A stretch of DNA of 64,000 bases from Gilliamella sp. App6-5 (lineage in GTDB: Bacteria; Pseudomonadota; Gammaproteobacteria; Enterobacterales; Orbaceae): assembly GCF_001690525.1 (NCBI RefSeq), contig NZ_LZGT01000004.1:62001-126000 (forward strand), in the 5' to 3' direction. The notes beneath the pieces were generated by a model that was not told the origin of the DNA, ran no database searches, and saw only the letters and a program-made list of their open reading frames with translations. The translations under genes and the position numbers were made by a program. Below are positions 38,039 through 47,743 of this stretch, in pieces. Positions within the stretch are counted from its first letter, which is position 1. Each line of letters starts with the position of its first letter.

Positions 38039-38491
38039 ATGACAAATCATGATAATAATGCAGCACTCAAAAGCGCTGGTTTAAAGGTTACACTACCTCG
38101 ATTAAAGATTTTAGAGTTATTACGAGATCCTTCATGTCAACATATTACAGTAGAAGATCTTTATAAAAAACTACTTGATATGGGTGAAGAAATCGGGCTT
38201 GCAACCGTTTATCGTGTTTTGAATCAATTTGACGATGCAGGAATTGTTACTCGCCATAACTTTGAGGGTGGTAAAGCAGTTTTCGAACTAGCTACACAGC
38301 AACATCACGATCATTTAATTTGTTTAGATTGTGGCGAAGTATTTGAGTTTCGCGATGATATTATTAATGCGAGACAAAAAGAAATCGCCGAACAATATGG
38401 TGTAAAATTGACTTTTCACAGTTTATATCTTTATGGGCATTGTCAATCTGGCAACTGTAAAGCGCATCCTGAACTTCATCACAAAAAATAA
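38039..38491 (+). CDS. fur: Ferric uptake regulator Fur
   Basis: Iron-responsive repressor, active as a Fe(II)-loaded dimer. The 150-residue product follows E. coli: AGLKVTLPRLKILELL, GLATVYRVLNQFDDAGIV recognition helix, metal site HHDHLICLDCGEV, and a distal CQSGNC. The start at 38039 has GGAAAG 4 nt upstream and matches E. coli; an upstream ATG at 38027 would add four residues. Confidence 0.97.
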   Translation: MTNHDNNAALKSAGLKVTLPRLKILELLRDPSCQHITVEDLYKKLLDMGEEIGLATVYRVLNQFDDAGIVTRHNFEGGKAVFELATQQHHDHLICLDCGEVFEFRDDIINARQKEIAEQYGVKLTFHSLYLYGHCQSGNCKAHPELHHKK

Positions 38492-38509
38492 GCCTATTCC
38501 AATAGGCTT
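38490..38509 (+). terminator. Terminator after fur
   Basis: AAGCCTAT and ATAGGCTT form an 8-bp stem with a short loop, overlapping the fur stop codon and followed by TTGACTT. Confidence 0.75.
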
Positions 38510-38560
38510 TTGACTTATTTAAAATATGACAACTTACCTTTTTGCTAGGTTAACAATCAA

Positions 38561-39106
38561 ATGAAACAGCTTTTAAACTTTATTCCTTTGGTGTTCTTTT
38601 TTGTTTTTCTAACCATGTATGATGTCTTTGTTGGCGTTCAAGCATTGATGATTACCGCAACAATATGCTTTCTTCTCATTCTTATTCTATATAGAAAAAT
38701 AGATAAAGTAGAATTGATCTCTTATCTAATGATCATGGTTTTCGGTGGATTTACACTTTATTTGCGTGACCCGAATATAATCAAATGGAAAGTCACTATT
38801 ATTAATTTTTTATTTGCCACAGCCTTATTAATTAGCCAATACTTTTTCAAAAAAAACCTACTTCAAAAAATGCTAGGCAAAGAAATACAGCTTGATACTG
38901 CTATTTGGAATAAACTAAATTTATTATGGATCTTCTTTTTTATATTATGTGGCGCCATTAGTTTAGGTGCAACCTATTACACAACTGACGATTTCTTTTG
39001 GATATTTAAAGTATTTATTTTACCTGGCGCATCGTTACTATTATCGTTAATATCAGGTATCTATATTTACAAAAATATGAATAAAGATGTAGATAATAAA
39101 CAATAA
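38561..39106 (+). CDS. yciB: Inner membrane septation protein YciB
   Basis: A 181-residue polytopic membrane protein matching E. coli YciB (IspA-like septation family), which affects cell envelope synthesis and division. Recognisable blocks are MKQLLNFIPLVFFF, VFGGFTLYLRDPNIIKWKVTI, QKMLGKEIQLD and LSGIYIYKNM. About five hydrophobic segments are seen. Ribosome site is weak and far. It precedes yciA by 25 bp, as in the E. coli yciC-yciB-yciA cluster, but yciC is not here. Confidence 0.93.
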   Translation: MKQLLNFIPLVFFFVFLTMYDVFVGVQALMITATICFLLILILYRKIDKVELISYLMIMVFGGFTLYLRDPNIIKWKVTIINFLFATALLISQYFFKKNLLQKMLGKEIQLDTAIWNKLNLLWIFFFILCGAISLGATYYTTDDFFWIFKVFILPGASLLLSLISGIYIYKNMNKDVDNKQ

Positions 39107-39131
39107 GTTAGAACAAACGGAGTATTTTAGC

Positions 39132-39587
39132 ATGACACAAGATACAACCCCTAAAGGTCAATTAGTGCTTAGAACGCTTGCCATGCCGGCTGATACCAAT
39201 CCTCACGGACACATTTTTGGTGGGTGGATCATGTCTCAAATGGATCTTGCTGGCGGTATTTTATCAAAAGAGATCGCGAGAAATCGAGTTGTAACAGTTA
39301 ATGCTAGTAGCATTACATTTTACAAACCAGCAATGGTAGGTGATGTTGTTTGTTGTTATGCACATTGCATCAAAACAGGAAAAACATCAATCACGATAGG
39401 TATTGAAGTTTGGGTTAAAAAAGTCATTGATACATCTGACACTACACAACGTTTTTGCATAACAGATGCTGTATTCACTTATGTTTCAGTAGATAAACAT
39501 AATAACCCAAAACCATTACCTGAGGTTTTTCAACATTATGATTGTACTAAAGATCCAATAGCTAAACTGAATCTAATTCATAGCTAA
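39132..39587 (+). CDS. yciA: Acyl-CoA thioester hydrolase YciA
   Basis: Hot-dog thioesterase with broad acyl-CoA range, cytosolic. The 151-residue product has PADTNPHGHIFGGWIMSQMD with the catalytic Asp, then VTVNASSITFYKPAMVGD. GGAG is 10 nt upstream of the start. It forms a cluster with yciB and clsA. Confidence 0.96.
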   Translation: MTQDTTPKGQLVLRTLAMPADTNPHGHIFGGWIMSQMDLAGGILSKEIARNRVVTVNASSITFYKPAMVGDVVCCYAHCIKTGKTSITIGIEVWVKKVIDTSDTTQRFCITDAVFTYVSVDKHNNPKPLPEVFQHYDCTKDPIAKLNLIHS

Positions 39588-39593
39588 GTAAAT

Positions 39594-41057
39594 ATGCAAT
39601 TTACCTCATTTCATGCTTTAATCAGTACTTTGATCTTCCTTGTTTATTGGCTGATTATTGTTTCAACAACATTACGAATTGTCTTCAAACGAAGACCAAC
39701 GACTTATGTTATTGCATGGATGTTAGTCATTTATATCTTACCACTTGTTGGTGTGTTCCTTTATTTTACACTGGGTGAAGCTCACTTAGGGCAGCAACGC
39801 GCCAAACGAGCGCAAAAAATGCGTCCAACGATTTCCAAGTTTATTAACCGACTAAGTGACTTTCCAGATATCTTCACTAAAAACGTAAGCCAAGTCAGCA
39901 AGCCGATTTTCCAGCTTTGTAAACACCAAACAGGGCTTGATGGAATTAATGGTAATCATATTGAGCTATTGAGTGAAACAAATGTCATTTTCGACCGCTT
40001 AATTGATGATATCAATCGAGCAACGTCCAATATTGAAATGGTATTTTATATCTGGAATGAAGGCGGTCGGGCTGATGATGTCGAGCAAGCACTCATTCAA
40101 GCAACTAAACGAGGCGTAACTTGTCGATTAATGGTTGATTCTGCTGGTAGCCGACATTTTATTCAGTCCAACGCAAGTAAAAGAATGCGTGATGCTGGTA
40201 TTACCATTATTGAAGCTTTACAAGTCAACTTGCTTCGCTTTATGTTTCGACGTCTGGACTTACGTCAACACCGCAAAGTAGCTATTATCGATAACTATAT
40301 CACTTATACTGGCAGCATGAATATTGTCGATCCACGTTTTTTCAAACAAAATAAACATGTTGGAAAATGGGTTGATATCATGGTTAGAGTAAGTGGTCCA
40401 GTTACAACACTTATGGGCGCTATATATGCCTGCGATTGGCAGCTAGAAACAGGCAAATATTTAGCCCTACCACAAATCACTGATTTTGCCGAACCACCAG
40501 AAGATAAAAAACACATTATGCAATTAATCGCATCAGGTCCTGGCTATATGGAAAGCATGATACACCAAGTATTATTAACGGCAATTTATTCAGCGCAAGA
40601 ACAAATTATTTTTACTACGCCTTATTTAGTACCGACTGATGATATTTTACATGCTGTATGCACCGCAGCTCAGCGAGGTGTTGAAGTCATCATCATTATT
40701 CCCAAAAATATTGATTCACTAATGGTGAAATGGGCAAGCCGGGCTTTCTTTTCTGAATTATTAAACGGTGGCGTCAAACTTTATCAATTCAACGATAACT
40801 TATTACATACCAAAAGTGTTTTAATCGATAATCAATTAAGCCTTGTTGGCACTGTTAATTTAGATATGCGCAGCTTATGGCTTAATTTTGAAATTACAAC
40901 TGTAATTGATGATGCAGAATTTGCTCAGTCACTATCAATTCTCTTACAAAAATATTTATCTCATTCAGATAAAATAAGCACTGAAAAATGGAACCAACGC
41001 CCAATTTGGCAACGCATTGTTGAAAGACTGTTCTACTGTTTTGCACCGTTGCTATGA
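39594..41057 (+). CDS. clsA: Cardiolipin synthase ClsA
   Basis: Phospholipase D-superfamily enzyme that makes cardiolipin from two phosphatidylglycerols at the inner membrane. The 487-residue product (E. coli 486) has two N-terminal membrane helices (about 10-60) and two HxKx4D motifs: HRKVAIID near residue 225 and HTKSVLID near residue 404. Only 6 bp follow the yciA stop, so it is probably co-transcribed and coupled. No clear ribosome site. Confidence 0.95.
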   Translation: MQFTSFHALISTLIFLVYWLIIVSTTLRIVFKRRPTTYVIAWMLVIYILPLVGVFLYFTLGEAHLGQQRAKRAQKMRPTISKFINRLSDFPDIFTKNVSQVSKPIFQLCKHQTGLDGINGNHIELLSETNVIFDRLIDDINRATSNIEMVFYIWNEGGRADDVEQALIQATKRGVTCRLMVDSAGSRHFIQSNASKRMRDAGITIIEALQVNLLRFMFRRLDLRQHRKVAIIDNYITYTGSMNIVDPRFFKQNKHVGKWVDIMVRVSGPVTTLMGAIYACDWQLETGKYLALPQITDFAEPPEDKKHIMQLIASGPGYMESMIHQVLLTAIYSAQEQIIFTTPYLVPTDDILHAVCTAAQRGVEVIIIIPKNIDSLMVKWASRAFFSELLNGGVKLYQFNDNLLHTKSVLIDNQLSLVGTVNLDMRSLWLNFEITTVIDDAEFAQSLSILLQKYLSHSDKISTEKWNQRPIWQRIVERLFYCFAPLL

Positions 41058-41099
41058 TTTTTAGGGTAATTTTAAGATCGCAACTATTATTACTATTTG

Positions 41100-41930
41100 C
41101 TAATAACCACTTTGAGAAACATCGGGTAAAAACTGATTATCCACTAAACGATAAACTTCGCTCTCGATAGAACCATCAGCATTAAGTGTGATTTCTCGCC
41201 AACCTGGTGCATCATCACTTGATACTCGAAAATCATAACATTCAGGTTTAAATTGAAAACACGTTGAAGGAGTTGAAAACGCATGACAATGATGCCAAAC
41301 ATAATCTTGTTTTTGATGAATGTGCCCCCAACCTATTCCCTTTACATTAGCATTTTTTTGAATAATTTGCTCGAATTGATCACTATTTTTTAAAATATGG
41401 TGATCTAACCAATGACATCCAGAATTAATTGGATGATGGTGTAAAAAAACTAATGCATCTCGATCAAAATGCTCAGTTAAAGCATTTTGTAAAAATTCAA
41501 GTTCAGATTCTGGTAAAAATCCATATGCTTGACCAATAACTTGGCTGTTTAATAAAACAACCAGCCAGTTATCCCCCAATAACACTATTTTATTATCAGC
41601 CAGCTGATAATTTGCAAACACATCTTGCATACTAGTATAGTTATCATGGTTGCCAGCTAACCACACACAAGGCGTATTAAACTTGTTTATTTGCTCGGCA
41701 AAACGGGCATAAGCTTTTTTAGAACCATCTTGTACAAAGTCACCTGTTGCCACAATCAAATCAAACTGCTTATTATTACGTCCAATTTCATTGATAACTG
41801 CTAAAAAACTTGCATTGGAATTAATACCAAGCAATGAATCATCTTCATCAGCAAAAAGATGGGTATCAGTTATATGCAATATTTTACCGTAATTTTTATT
41901 ACGAATTGGAAGTTTTAACAATGACCTCAA
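41100..41930 (-). CDS. cpdA: 3',5'-cyclic-AMP phosphodiesterase CpdA, TTG start
   Basis: Metallophosphoesterase that hydrolyses cAMP. The 276-residue product has the metal motifs ITDTHLFAD (near residue 22), ATGDFVQD, AGNHDN, LHHHP and GHIHQK. I start at TTG 41930 because it aligns with E. coli MESLL (here xRSLLKLP) and has GGAG 6 nt upstream; there is no ATG nearby. It follows nudF on the same strand; the yqiB gene between them in E. coli is absent. Confidence 0.93.
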   Translation of the reverse strand: MRSLLKLPIRNKNYGKILHITDTHLFADEDDSLLGINSNASFLAVINEIGRNNKQFDLIVATGDFVQDGSKKAYARFAEQINKFNTPCVWLAGNHDNYTSMQDVFANYQLADNKIVLLGDNWLVVLLNSQVIGQAYGFLPESELEFLQNALTEHFDRDALVFLHHHPINSGCHWLDHHILKNSDQFEQIIQKNANVKGIGWGHIHQKQDYVWHHCHAFSTPSTCFQFKPECYDFRVSSDDAPGWREITLNADGSIESEVYRLVDNQFLPDVSQSGY

Positions 41931-42099
41931 AATTCACTCCAATTACTTATCAATCTATAATTATGGTTAATAGTGTCAGCAACAAAATAGGCATTGTGAC
42001 AGGAAACATAATTTTTATTATAAATCTAAGTGTTATACAAAAGTGTAAAACAGATCACACTTTTATGAAAGAAATAATTAAATATGAATACTAAAAAAG

Positions 42100-42729
42100 T
42101 TATTCCCACTCTTCTTTTAATAACTGATAATTAAGTTCTAACCATTGAAGCGCAATAATTGATGCAGCATTGTTAATCACTCCATCTTTAACCCATTGAT
42201 AAGCTTGATTGCGACCGACAACATGAACTTTAATATCTTCGCTTTCTTCATCAAGACCATGAATACCTTTGGCTGTTGATGAATCGACTTCGCCCACAAA
42301 AATATGCAATTGTTCTGTTAAACCACCAGGCGATGCTAAATAATTGATGATAGGTTTACATCGACCAATAACGACTCCAGCTTCCTCCATTGCTTCACGT
42401 TTTGCTACTTCTTCAAATGATTCATTTTCATGATCCATCATTCCAGCAATGAGTTCTAGCATCCAAGGACTATCTTGCGTTTCAATAGCGGCAATCCGGA
42501 TTTGTTCAATTAGCACAACTTCATCACGTTTTGCATCATATGCTAAAAGCACAACTGCATGTCCACGTTCTAAAATTTCACGTGTTACAACCTCGCTCAT
42601 TGAACCATCAAATTTGCGATATTGAAAACGATATTCAAACAAAGAAAAAAAACCTTTATATAAGATTCGTTTAGTTAGATTAAATACATCATTTTTGTCA
42701 AAATGTACCAGATTATTTTTAATTTTCAT
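42100..42729 (-). CDS. nudF: ADP-ribose pyrophosphatase NudF
   Basis: Nudix hydrolase that cleaves ADP-ribose to AMP and ribose phosphate. The 209-residue product matches E. coli NudF, including LASPGGLTE and HGLDEESEDI, and ends QLLKEEWE. The Nudix box reads AGMMDHENESFEEVAKREAM, then EEAG; compared with E. coli (GMIEEGES) it has one extra residue between the Gly and the Glu. The start has GAGAA near. Divergent from tolC. Confidence 0.94.
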   Translation of the reverse strand: MKIKNNLVHFDKNDVFNLTKRILYKGFFSLFEYRFQYRKFDGSMSEVVTREILERGHAVVLLAYDAKRDEVVLIEQIRIAAIETQDSPWMLELIAGMMDHENESFEEVAKREAMEEAGVVIGRCKPIINYLASPGGLTEQLHIFVGEVDSSTAKGIHGLDEESEDIKVHVVGRNQAYQWVKDGVINNAASIIALQWLELNYQLLKEEWE

Positions 42730-42868
42730 ATATATTCTCGATTTTAAAATGAATTTGAATAAAAAGTGCGAATGGCATGCAAACTATGCTTACTATATAC
42801 TAATTATCTGTTAAAATTACGCCATTAAAAATACTACTATATTTTAATGATTTTTAAAGAGAAGATTA

Positions 42869-44215
42869 ATGAAAAAAACTTTAACCTTTTTAATTGGCTT
42901 AGCATTAAGTCAATCTGTCTTTGCTGAAAATTTGATTCAAGTGTATGAACAAGCAAAAGAAACCAATCCAGATCTGCGCAGTTCATTAGCTGAAAAAAAT
43001 AAAGCATACGCGGCAATTTCAGGTTCTCGAGCGAGTTTACTACCGCAAGTTGGTTTAAGTGCTTCTTACGGTGTAACTCATGGTCGACGTGATACGAGTG
43101 GTATAAAATCCAAAAGTGGCAATTTATACCAAGTAACGGCATCTCAAAGCATTTTTAATTTCTCAAATTGGAAAGCCTTGGATATTACTAAAAAACAAGC
43201 AAGTGTTGCCGATATTGCTTATCAATACCAAGGTCAAACATTAATCTTAAATACCTCTGTTGCTTATTTTAATGTATTAAAAGCACTTGATGCATTGAGC
43301 TTTATTGATGCCCAGAAAAAAGCCATTGGACGTCAGTTAGAACAAACTCGTCAACAACACCAAGTTGGTTTAGTCGCCATTACTGATGTACAAAATGCCC
43401 AAGCTAACTATGACCTAACTGTTGCACAACAAGTTAACGCATTAAATGAACTAAACAATGCGATCGAAGATTTACGTCAAGTGAGCGGTCGTTTTTATTC
43501 TAATTTAGCAAGCGTTAACACCAACACCTTTAGAACGGAAAACCCAACGCAAATCAGTACATTGTTAAAGCAATCCGAAGCATCTAATCTTAATTTATTA
43601 ACAATGAAATTAAATCTAGACATCGCACGTGAACAGATCAAACTTTCACAAGCAGGCCATCTGCCTACAGCAAGTGTAGATGCATCAACTAATTTAAATA
43701 AAACTGATAGATATGGTAATAACATAGCGCCTGGTGCACATAGTGGTAAATCTTATTCAGGAAATAACTATGTCGGTGTCAGTGTAAATCTACCTATCTT
43801 TTCGGGTGGTGCAACAATGTCTAAAGTTGAACAAGCACAACAAAATTACGTGAGTTTCAGCGAAAAACTAGAAAGTACCAATCGTGGCGTAATTAATCAA
43901 GTACGTTCATCATACAACAATATTTCATCATCAATAAGTGCAATCAAAGCTTATCAACAAGCAGTGGTTTCTGCACAAAGTTCATTAGAAGCCACTAATT
44001 CTGGTTATCAAGTTGGAACTAGAACAATCGTTGACGTATTAAATGCAACAACACAGCTATACAACTCTAAACGAAATTTATCTGATGCAAAATATAATTA
44101 TCTAACTAGCTTACTACAACTAAAATACGCAGTAGGAACCTTAACAGCTAACGATTTAATTTATCTAAACAATATGTTAGGTAAAGAAGTTAGCACTTTA
44201 GTGACGATAAAATAA
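42869..44215 (+). CDS. tolC: Outer membrane efflux channel TolC
   Basis: Trimeric outer-membrane duct used by efflux pumps and type I secretion. The 448-residue product has a signal peptide cleaved after VFA (residue 19) and then ENLIQVYEQAKETNPDLRSS, the usual start of mature TolC. Both OEP repeats are present (about residues 25-210 and 225-430). AGAGAAGA precedes the start. Divergent from nudF-cpdA as in E. coli. Confidence 0.96.
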   Translation: MKKTLTFLIGLALSQSVFAENLIQVYEQAKETNPDLRSSLAEKNKAYAAISGSRASLLPQVGLSASYGVTHGRRDTSGIKSKSGNLYQVTASQSIFNFSNWKALDITKKQASVADIAYQYQGQTLILNTSVAYFNVLKALDALSFIDAQKKAIGRQLEQTRQQHQVGLVAITDVQNAQANYDLTVAQQVNALNELNNAIEDLRQVSGRFYSNLASVNTNTFRTENPTQISTLLKQSEASNLNLLTMKLNLDIAREQIKLSQAGHLPTASVDASTNLNKTDRYGNNIAPGAHSGKSYSGNNYVGVSVNLPIFSGGATMSKVEQAQQNYVSFSEKLESTNRGVINQVRSSYNNISSSISAIKAYQQAVVSAQSSLEATNSGYQVGTRTIVDVLNATTQLYNSKRNLSDAKYNYLTSLLQLKYAVGTLTANDLIYLNNMLGKEVSTLVTIK

Positions 44216-44235
44216 TCACCAATTCTTTTATTACA

Positions 44236-44272
44236 ACTGTTAAAAATGCGAATAAATCGCCTTTTTAACAGT
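44236..44272 (+). terminator. Terminator after tolC
   Basis: ACTGTTAAAAA-T-GCGA pairs with TCGC-C-TTTTTAACAGT, a 16-bp stem with one mismatch and an ATAAA loop. It lies 20 bp after the tolC stop. Confidence 0.75.
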
Positions 44273-44393
44273 CATTTAATATTTAAAAAATATATATCCT
44301 GCTAACTTTAACATTGTTAATCATATTCTGCTATTTTAATTAAAAATATGGTAAACACGAATTTTGTAACATGCTCCGATAAAACATGTAAAC

Positions 44394-44738
44394 TTATGTT
44401 CTAAATGTATCATTTACTCGATAATAATTTATTTCGTCAATAAACCAATTATCATCATGTCCATAATTTGATTTATTTTGAGCTATATAGTCTAATGAAC
44501 TAACTAACATCCACCCTCTTAAATTTAATCCTTGAACGATAAAAGGCATTTCCATATCCTCTTCATCCAGATATATTTCATTATCGTTTAAATTTTGAAT
44601 ATAATCCCATGGAATATAATAAAACTCTGTATGTTTTGGATCACTATTCCACAATTCTAAGTTTGCATAAATCCATTCACCTTGATCTAAAAGATAGAGG
44701 TTCATGATTAATTCATTTATAGACTTAAAGCTATTCAT
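44394..44738 (-). CDS. Hypothetical acidic protein, 114 residues
   Basis: A soluble, acidic protein rich in aromatic residues (YYIPWDY, DEEDMEMPF, DDNWFIDEINYY). No signal peptide or membrane helix. AAGGAA precedes the ATG. I do not recognise the family with confidence; the composition recalls immunity proteins or DUF7716-type proteins, but that is speculative. It is followed downstream only by the tolC terminator and preceded on the same strand by the LRR-like gene, so the two may be co-transcribed. Confidence 0.65.
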   Translation of the reverse strand: MNSFKSINELIMNLYLLDQGEWIYANLELWNSDPKHTEFYYIPWDYIQNLNDNEIYLDEEDMEMPFIVQGLNLRGWMLVSSLDYIAQNKSNYGHDDNWFIDEINYYRVNDTFRT

Positions 44739-44826
44739 TAGTATTCCTTAAATTTGAATAGACAAAACAAAGTGTAAATATCCATTTTTCATAATAAAAT
44801 TTTTAGGCGTTACCTGTTTCGGGATT

Positions 44827-45276
44827 TTATCTATCTATTGCACCACCAACAAACAGATCATCTGGTAATTCAGTGACAGATGTATGACTTAAATCCAAAT
44901 CACCACCAACAGATAAGTTATTTGGCAATCGGGTTATTTGAGTATAACCAAGCCCTAAGTCACCACCAACAATAAGATTATTAGGCAATTGAGAAATGGC
45001 TGTTTCGCCCAAATCTAAATCACCGCCAACCATTAAATCATCAGGTAAAGTTGTGATTGCATTATTACATATATATAAATCACCATATACAATTAATTTT
45101 TTAGGCATTTTATAAACTGATTCATCAGGCCAATAAAAATCGCCCATTACAGTCAAATAGTCGCATAATTCACTGACTGACGCACCAACCAAATCCAAGC
45201 TTTCATAAATATACAACATACCATCACGTGCTGAGTAAATAACCCCATGCTTATTTAAATAATCAAAAAAATCCAT
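44827..45276 (-). CDS. LRR-like repeat protein, 149 residues
   Basis: After a 70-residue N-terminal part, the protein has about four 20-residue repeats of the form xxLPDDLxVGGDLDLxxTxI. They begin at about residues 75, 95, 115 and 135 (TTLPDDLMVGGDLDL, SQLPNNLIVGGDLGL, TRLPNNLSVGGDLDL, TELPDDLFVGGAIDR). The last repeat is cut short by a stop after GGAIDR, and 'AI' replaces 'DL', so it may be truncated. AGGAAGTG precedes the ATG. Such repeats probably form a solenoid for binding. Function unknown. Confidence 0.75.
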   Translation of the reverse strand: MDFFDYLNKHGVIYSARDGMLYIYESLDLVGASVSELCDYLTVMGDFYWPDESVYKMPKKLIVYGDLYICNNAITTLPDDLMVGGDLDLGETAISQLPNNLIVGGDLGLGYTQITRLPNNLSVGGDLDLSHTSVTELPDDLFVGGAIDR

Positions 45277-45434
45277 TACACTTCCTAATATTTTTAGGTC
45301 AAAATTTTATATAATACCTACCGGAACTATTAAAAGATCACATAAAAAATATCTATTTGTCATATCGTGAAATAGCGGACTTAGATATATCGATATATCA
45401 TTTTTATACTCAAACGTATAGTTTTCTGAAACTT

Positions 45435-45460
45435 CTTAACAAGCATATTAACTTGTTAAG
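45435..45460. terminator. Hairpin downstream of metG
   Basis: CTTAACAAG and CTTGTTAAG form a perfect 9-bp stem with a CATATTAA loop. It follows metG on the minus strand, where the downstream tract is AAGTTTC; a T-run (ATTTTTTG) is present on the plus strand instead. Confidence 0.5.
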
Positions 45461-45489
45461 ATGCATTTTTTGTATGATAAGAATAAAAA

Positions 45490-47517
45490 TTACGAAATGC
45501 GCATTCCCGGTTTAGCCCCACTATCTGGCGATAACAAGTATACGCCGTCACCATCATCTTTACCACTGGCACAAAGCACCATCCCTTCGGAAACACCGAA
45601 TCGCATTTTACGAGGTGCTAAGTTGGCAATCATAATGGTTAAACGCCCAATTAGCACTTCTGGATCAGGATAAAATTGTTTGATGCCTGAAAATACATTA
45701 CGGGTTTCATCACCAATATCAAGCGTCAACTGGAGTAATTTATCGGAACCTTCAACAAAACAGGCATGTTTAATTAAAGCAACACGCATATCAACTTTGG
45801 TAAAATCGTCAAAACTAATTGTATCGGCAATAGGTTCAGCAACATTTGTTTTAGCTGGTGTTGCTAGGGCAGCTTGTTCTTTTGTTTCTTCAATCATGGC
45901 AGTAATTTTATCCATATCAATACGGTTAAATAGAGCTTTAAACTGGTTAATCTTATGGCTAGTTAACGCATTAGCAATAGTATCCCACTCTAATTTGCTA
46001 TTTAAAAATGCTTCTGTTCGCTCTGCTAATGACGGTACAATCGGCTTTAAGTAAGTCATTAAAATGCGGAATAAGTAAATACCCATTGAGCAAATATCTT
46101 GCAATGCTTGATCTTGCCCCTCTTGTTTGGCAACCACCCATGGCGCTTTTTCGTCAATATAACGATTAGCTTCATCAGCTAGTACCATGATTTCACGAAT
46201 CGCCTTACCTGATTCACGTTGTTCAAAATAATCAGCAATGACTTTTGCTTTTTCTACAAATAACGCATAAAGTTCTGGCTCAGCCACTTTTTCTGATAAT
46301 TTGCCGTCAAAGCGTTTATAAATAAAACCAGCCGAACGCGAAGCAATATTTACCACTTTATTGACTAAATCACTATTTACACGTTGCACAAAATCTTCAA
46401 GATTTAAATCAATATCATCAATATGTGGTGATAGTTTAGCCGCATAATAATAACGTAAGCAATCAGGATCTAAATGTTTTAAATAGGTACTTGCTTGAAT
46501 AAAAGTACCTCGTGATTTAGACATTTTTGCGCCGTCAACAGTTACATAACCATGCACAAAAATATTCGATGGCTTACGATATTCACTACCATCTAGCATA
46601 GCAGGCCAAAACAAGCTATGGAAGTACACGATATCTTTACCAATAAAGTGATAAAGTTCAGTACTTGAATCTTTATTCCAAAACTCATCAAAAATCGGTT
46701 TATTTTGCTTATTACAGTAATTTAAGAAAGATCCCATATAACCAATTGGTGCATCTAACCAGACATAAAAATATTTACCTGGTGCATCGGGGATTTCAAA
46801 ACCAAAATAAGGGGCATCGCGGCTAATATCCCACGGCTGTAAGCCTGATTCAAACCACTCTTGCATTTTATTAGCGACTTGGTCTTGTAGTGTCCCTGAG
46901 CGAATCCACTCTTGTAACATAGTTGAAAAAGCCGGCAGATCGAAAAAGAAATGTTCTGACTCTTTTAAAATTGGCGTTGCCCCCGAAACCACAGACTTAG
47001 GATTAATTAAATCAATCGGATTGTAAGTTGCACTACACACTTCACAGTTATCGCCATATTGATCTGGCGCTTTACAACGTGGGCAAGTACCTTTTACAAA
47101 GCGATCAGGTAAAAACATCTGTTTTTTAGGATCAAATAGCTGTGAAATGACTTTGGTTTTAATATAACCATTAGCTTTTAAACGCTTATAAATTTGTGCT
47201 GATATTTCACGATTTTCTGAGCTATGGGTTGAATGGTAATTATCATAACTAATATTAAATCCAGCAAAATCACGCTGATGCTCAGTTTTTACTTCACTAA
47301 TCATCTGTTCAGGCGTAATGCCAAGTTGTTGTGCTTTGAGCATAATTGGGGTGCCATGCGCATCGTCGGCACAAATAAAATAGATATCATTACCACGCAT
47401 ACGTTGATAACGTACCCATACATCAGCTTGAATATGTTCAAGCATATGACCTAAGTGAATTGCACCATTGGCATAAGGCAGTGCGCAAGTCACCAATATT
47501 TTGCGTTGAGTTGTCAT
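45490..47517 (-). CDS. metG: Methionyl-tRNA synthetase
   Basis: Class I synthetase that charges tRNA-Met, including the initiator. The 675-residue product (E. coli 677) has HLGH (near residue 22), the zinc knuckle CPRC and CEVC (near 145), KMSKS (near 333), and a C-terminal tRNA-binding domain from about residue 575 ([12 protein letters not shown], ending GMRIS). AGGG lies about 13 nt before the ATG. Divergent from apbC, as in E. coli. Confidence 0.97.
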   Translation of the reverse strand: MTTQRKILVTCALPYANGAIHLGHMLEHIQADVWVRYQRMRGNDIYFICADDAHGTPIMLKAQQLGITPEQMISEVKTEHQRDFAGFNISYDNYHSTHSSENREISAQIYKRLKANGYIKTKVISQLFDPKKQMFLPDRFVKGTCPRCKAPDQYGDNCEVCSATYNPIDLINPKSVVSGATPILKESEHFFFDLPAFSTMLQEWIRSGTLQDQVANKMQEWFESGLQPWDISRDAPYFGFEIPDAPGKYFYVWLDAPIGYMGSFLNYCNKQNKPIFDEFWNKDSSTELYHFIGKDIVYFHSLFWPAMLDGSEYRKPSNIFVHGYVTVDGAKMSKSRGTFIQASTYLKHLDPDCLRYYYAAKLSPHIDDIDLNLEDFVQRVNSDLVNKVVNIASRSAGFIYKRFDGKLSEKVAEPELYALFVEKAKVIADYFEQRESGKAIREIMVLADEANRYIDEKAPWVVAKQEGQDQALQDICSMGIYLFRILMTYLKPIVPSLAERTEAFLNSKLEWDTIANALTSHKINQFKALFNRIDMDKITAMIEETKEQAALATPAKTNVAEPIADTISFDDFTKVDMRVALIKHACFVEGSDKLLQLTLDIGDETRNVFSGIKQFYPDPEVLIGRLTIMIANLAPRKMRFGVSEGMVLCASGKDDGDGVYLLSPDSGAKPGMRIS

Positions 47518-47743
47518 GTTGATTTATTACCCTTTATTACATAATGGCAGAAATAGTACATCAATCGTGGGATTATCGCTAGATTTATGCCATAATTTGA
47601 TAAAATTTCTATACTCGATTCACTTTGCAAATGGCAAATAATCCTTTTTGAAGAATGTAAAATATTATCATTTTTCCGCCTCTTTAAAGAAGAGTATTAA
47701 AAATGAACAAGTATAAATATCAATGCATAAAGAGATAATAGCA

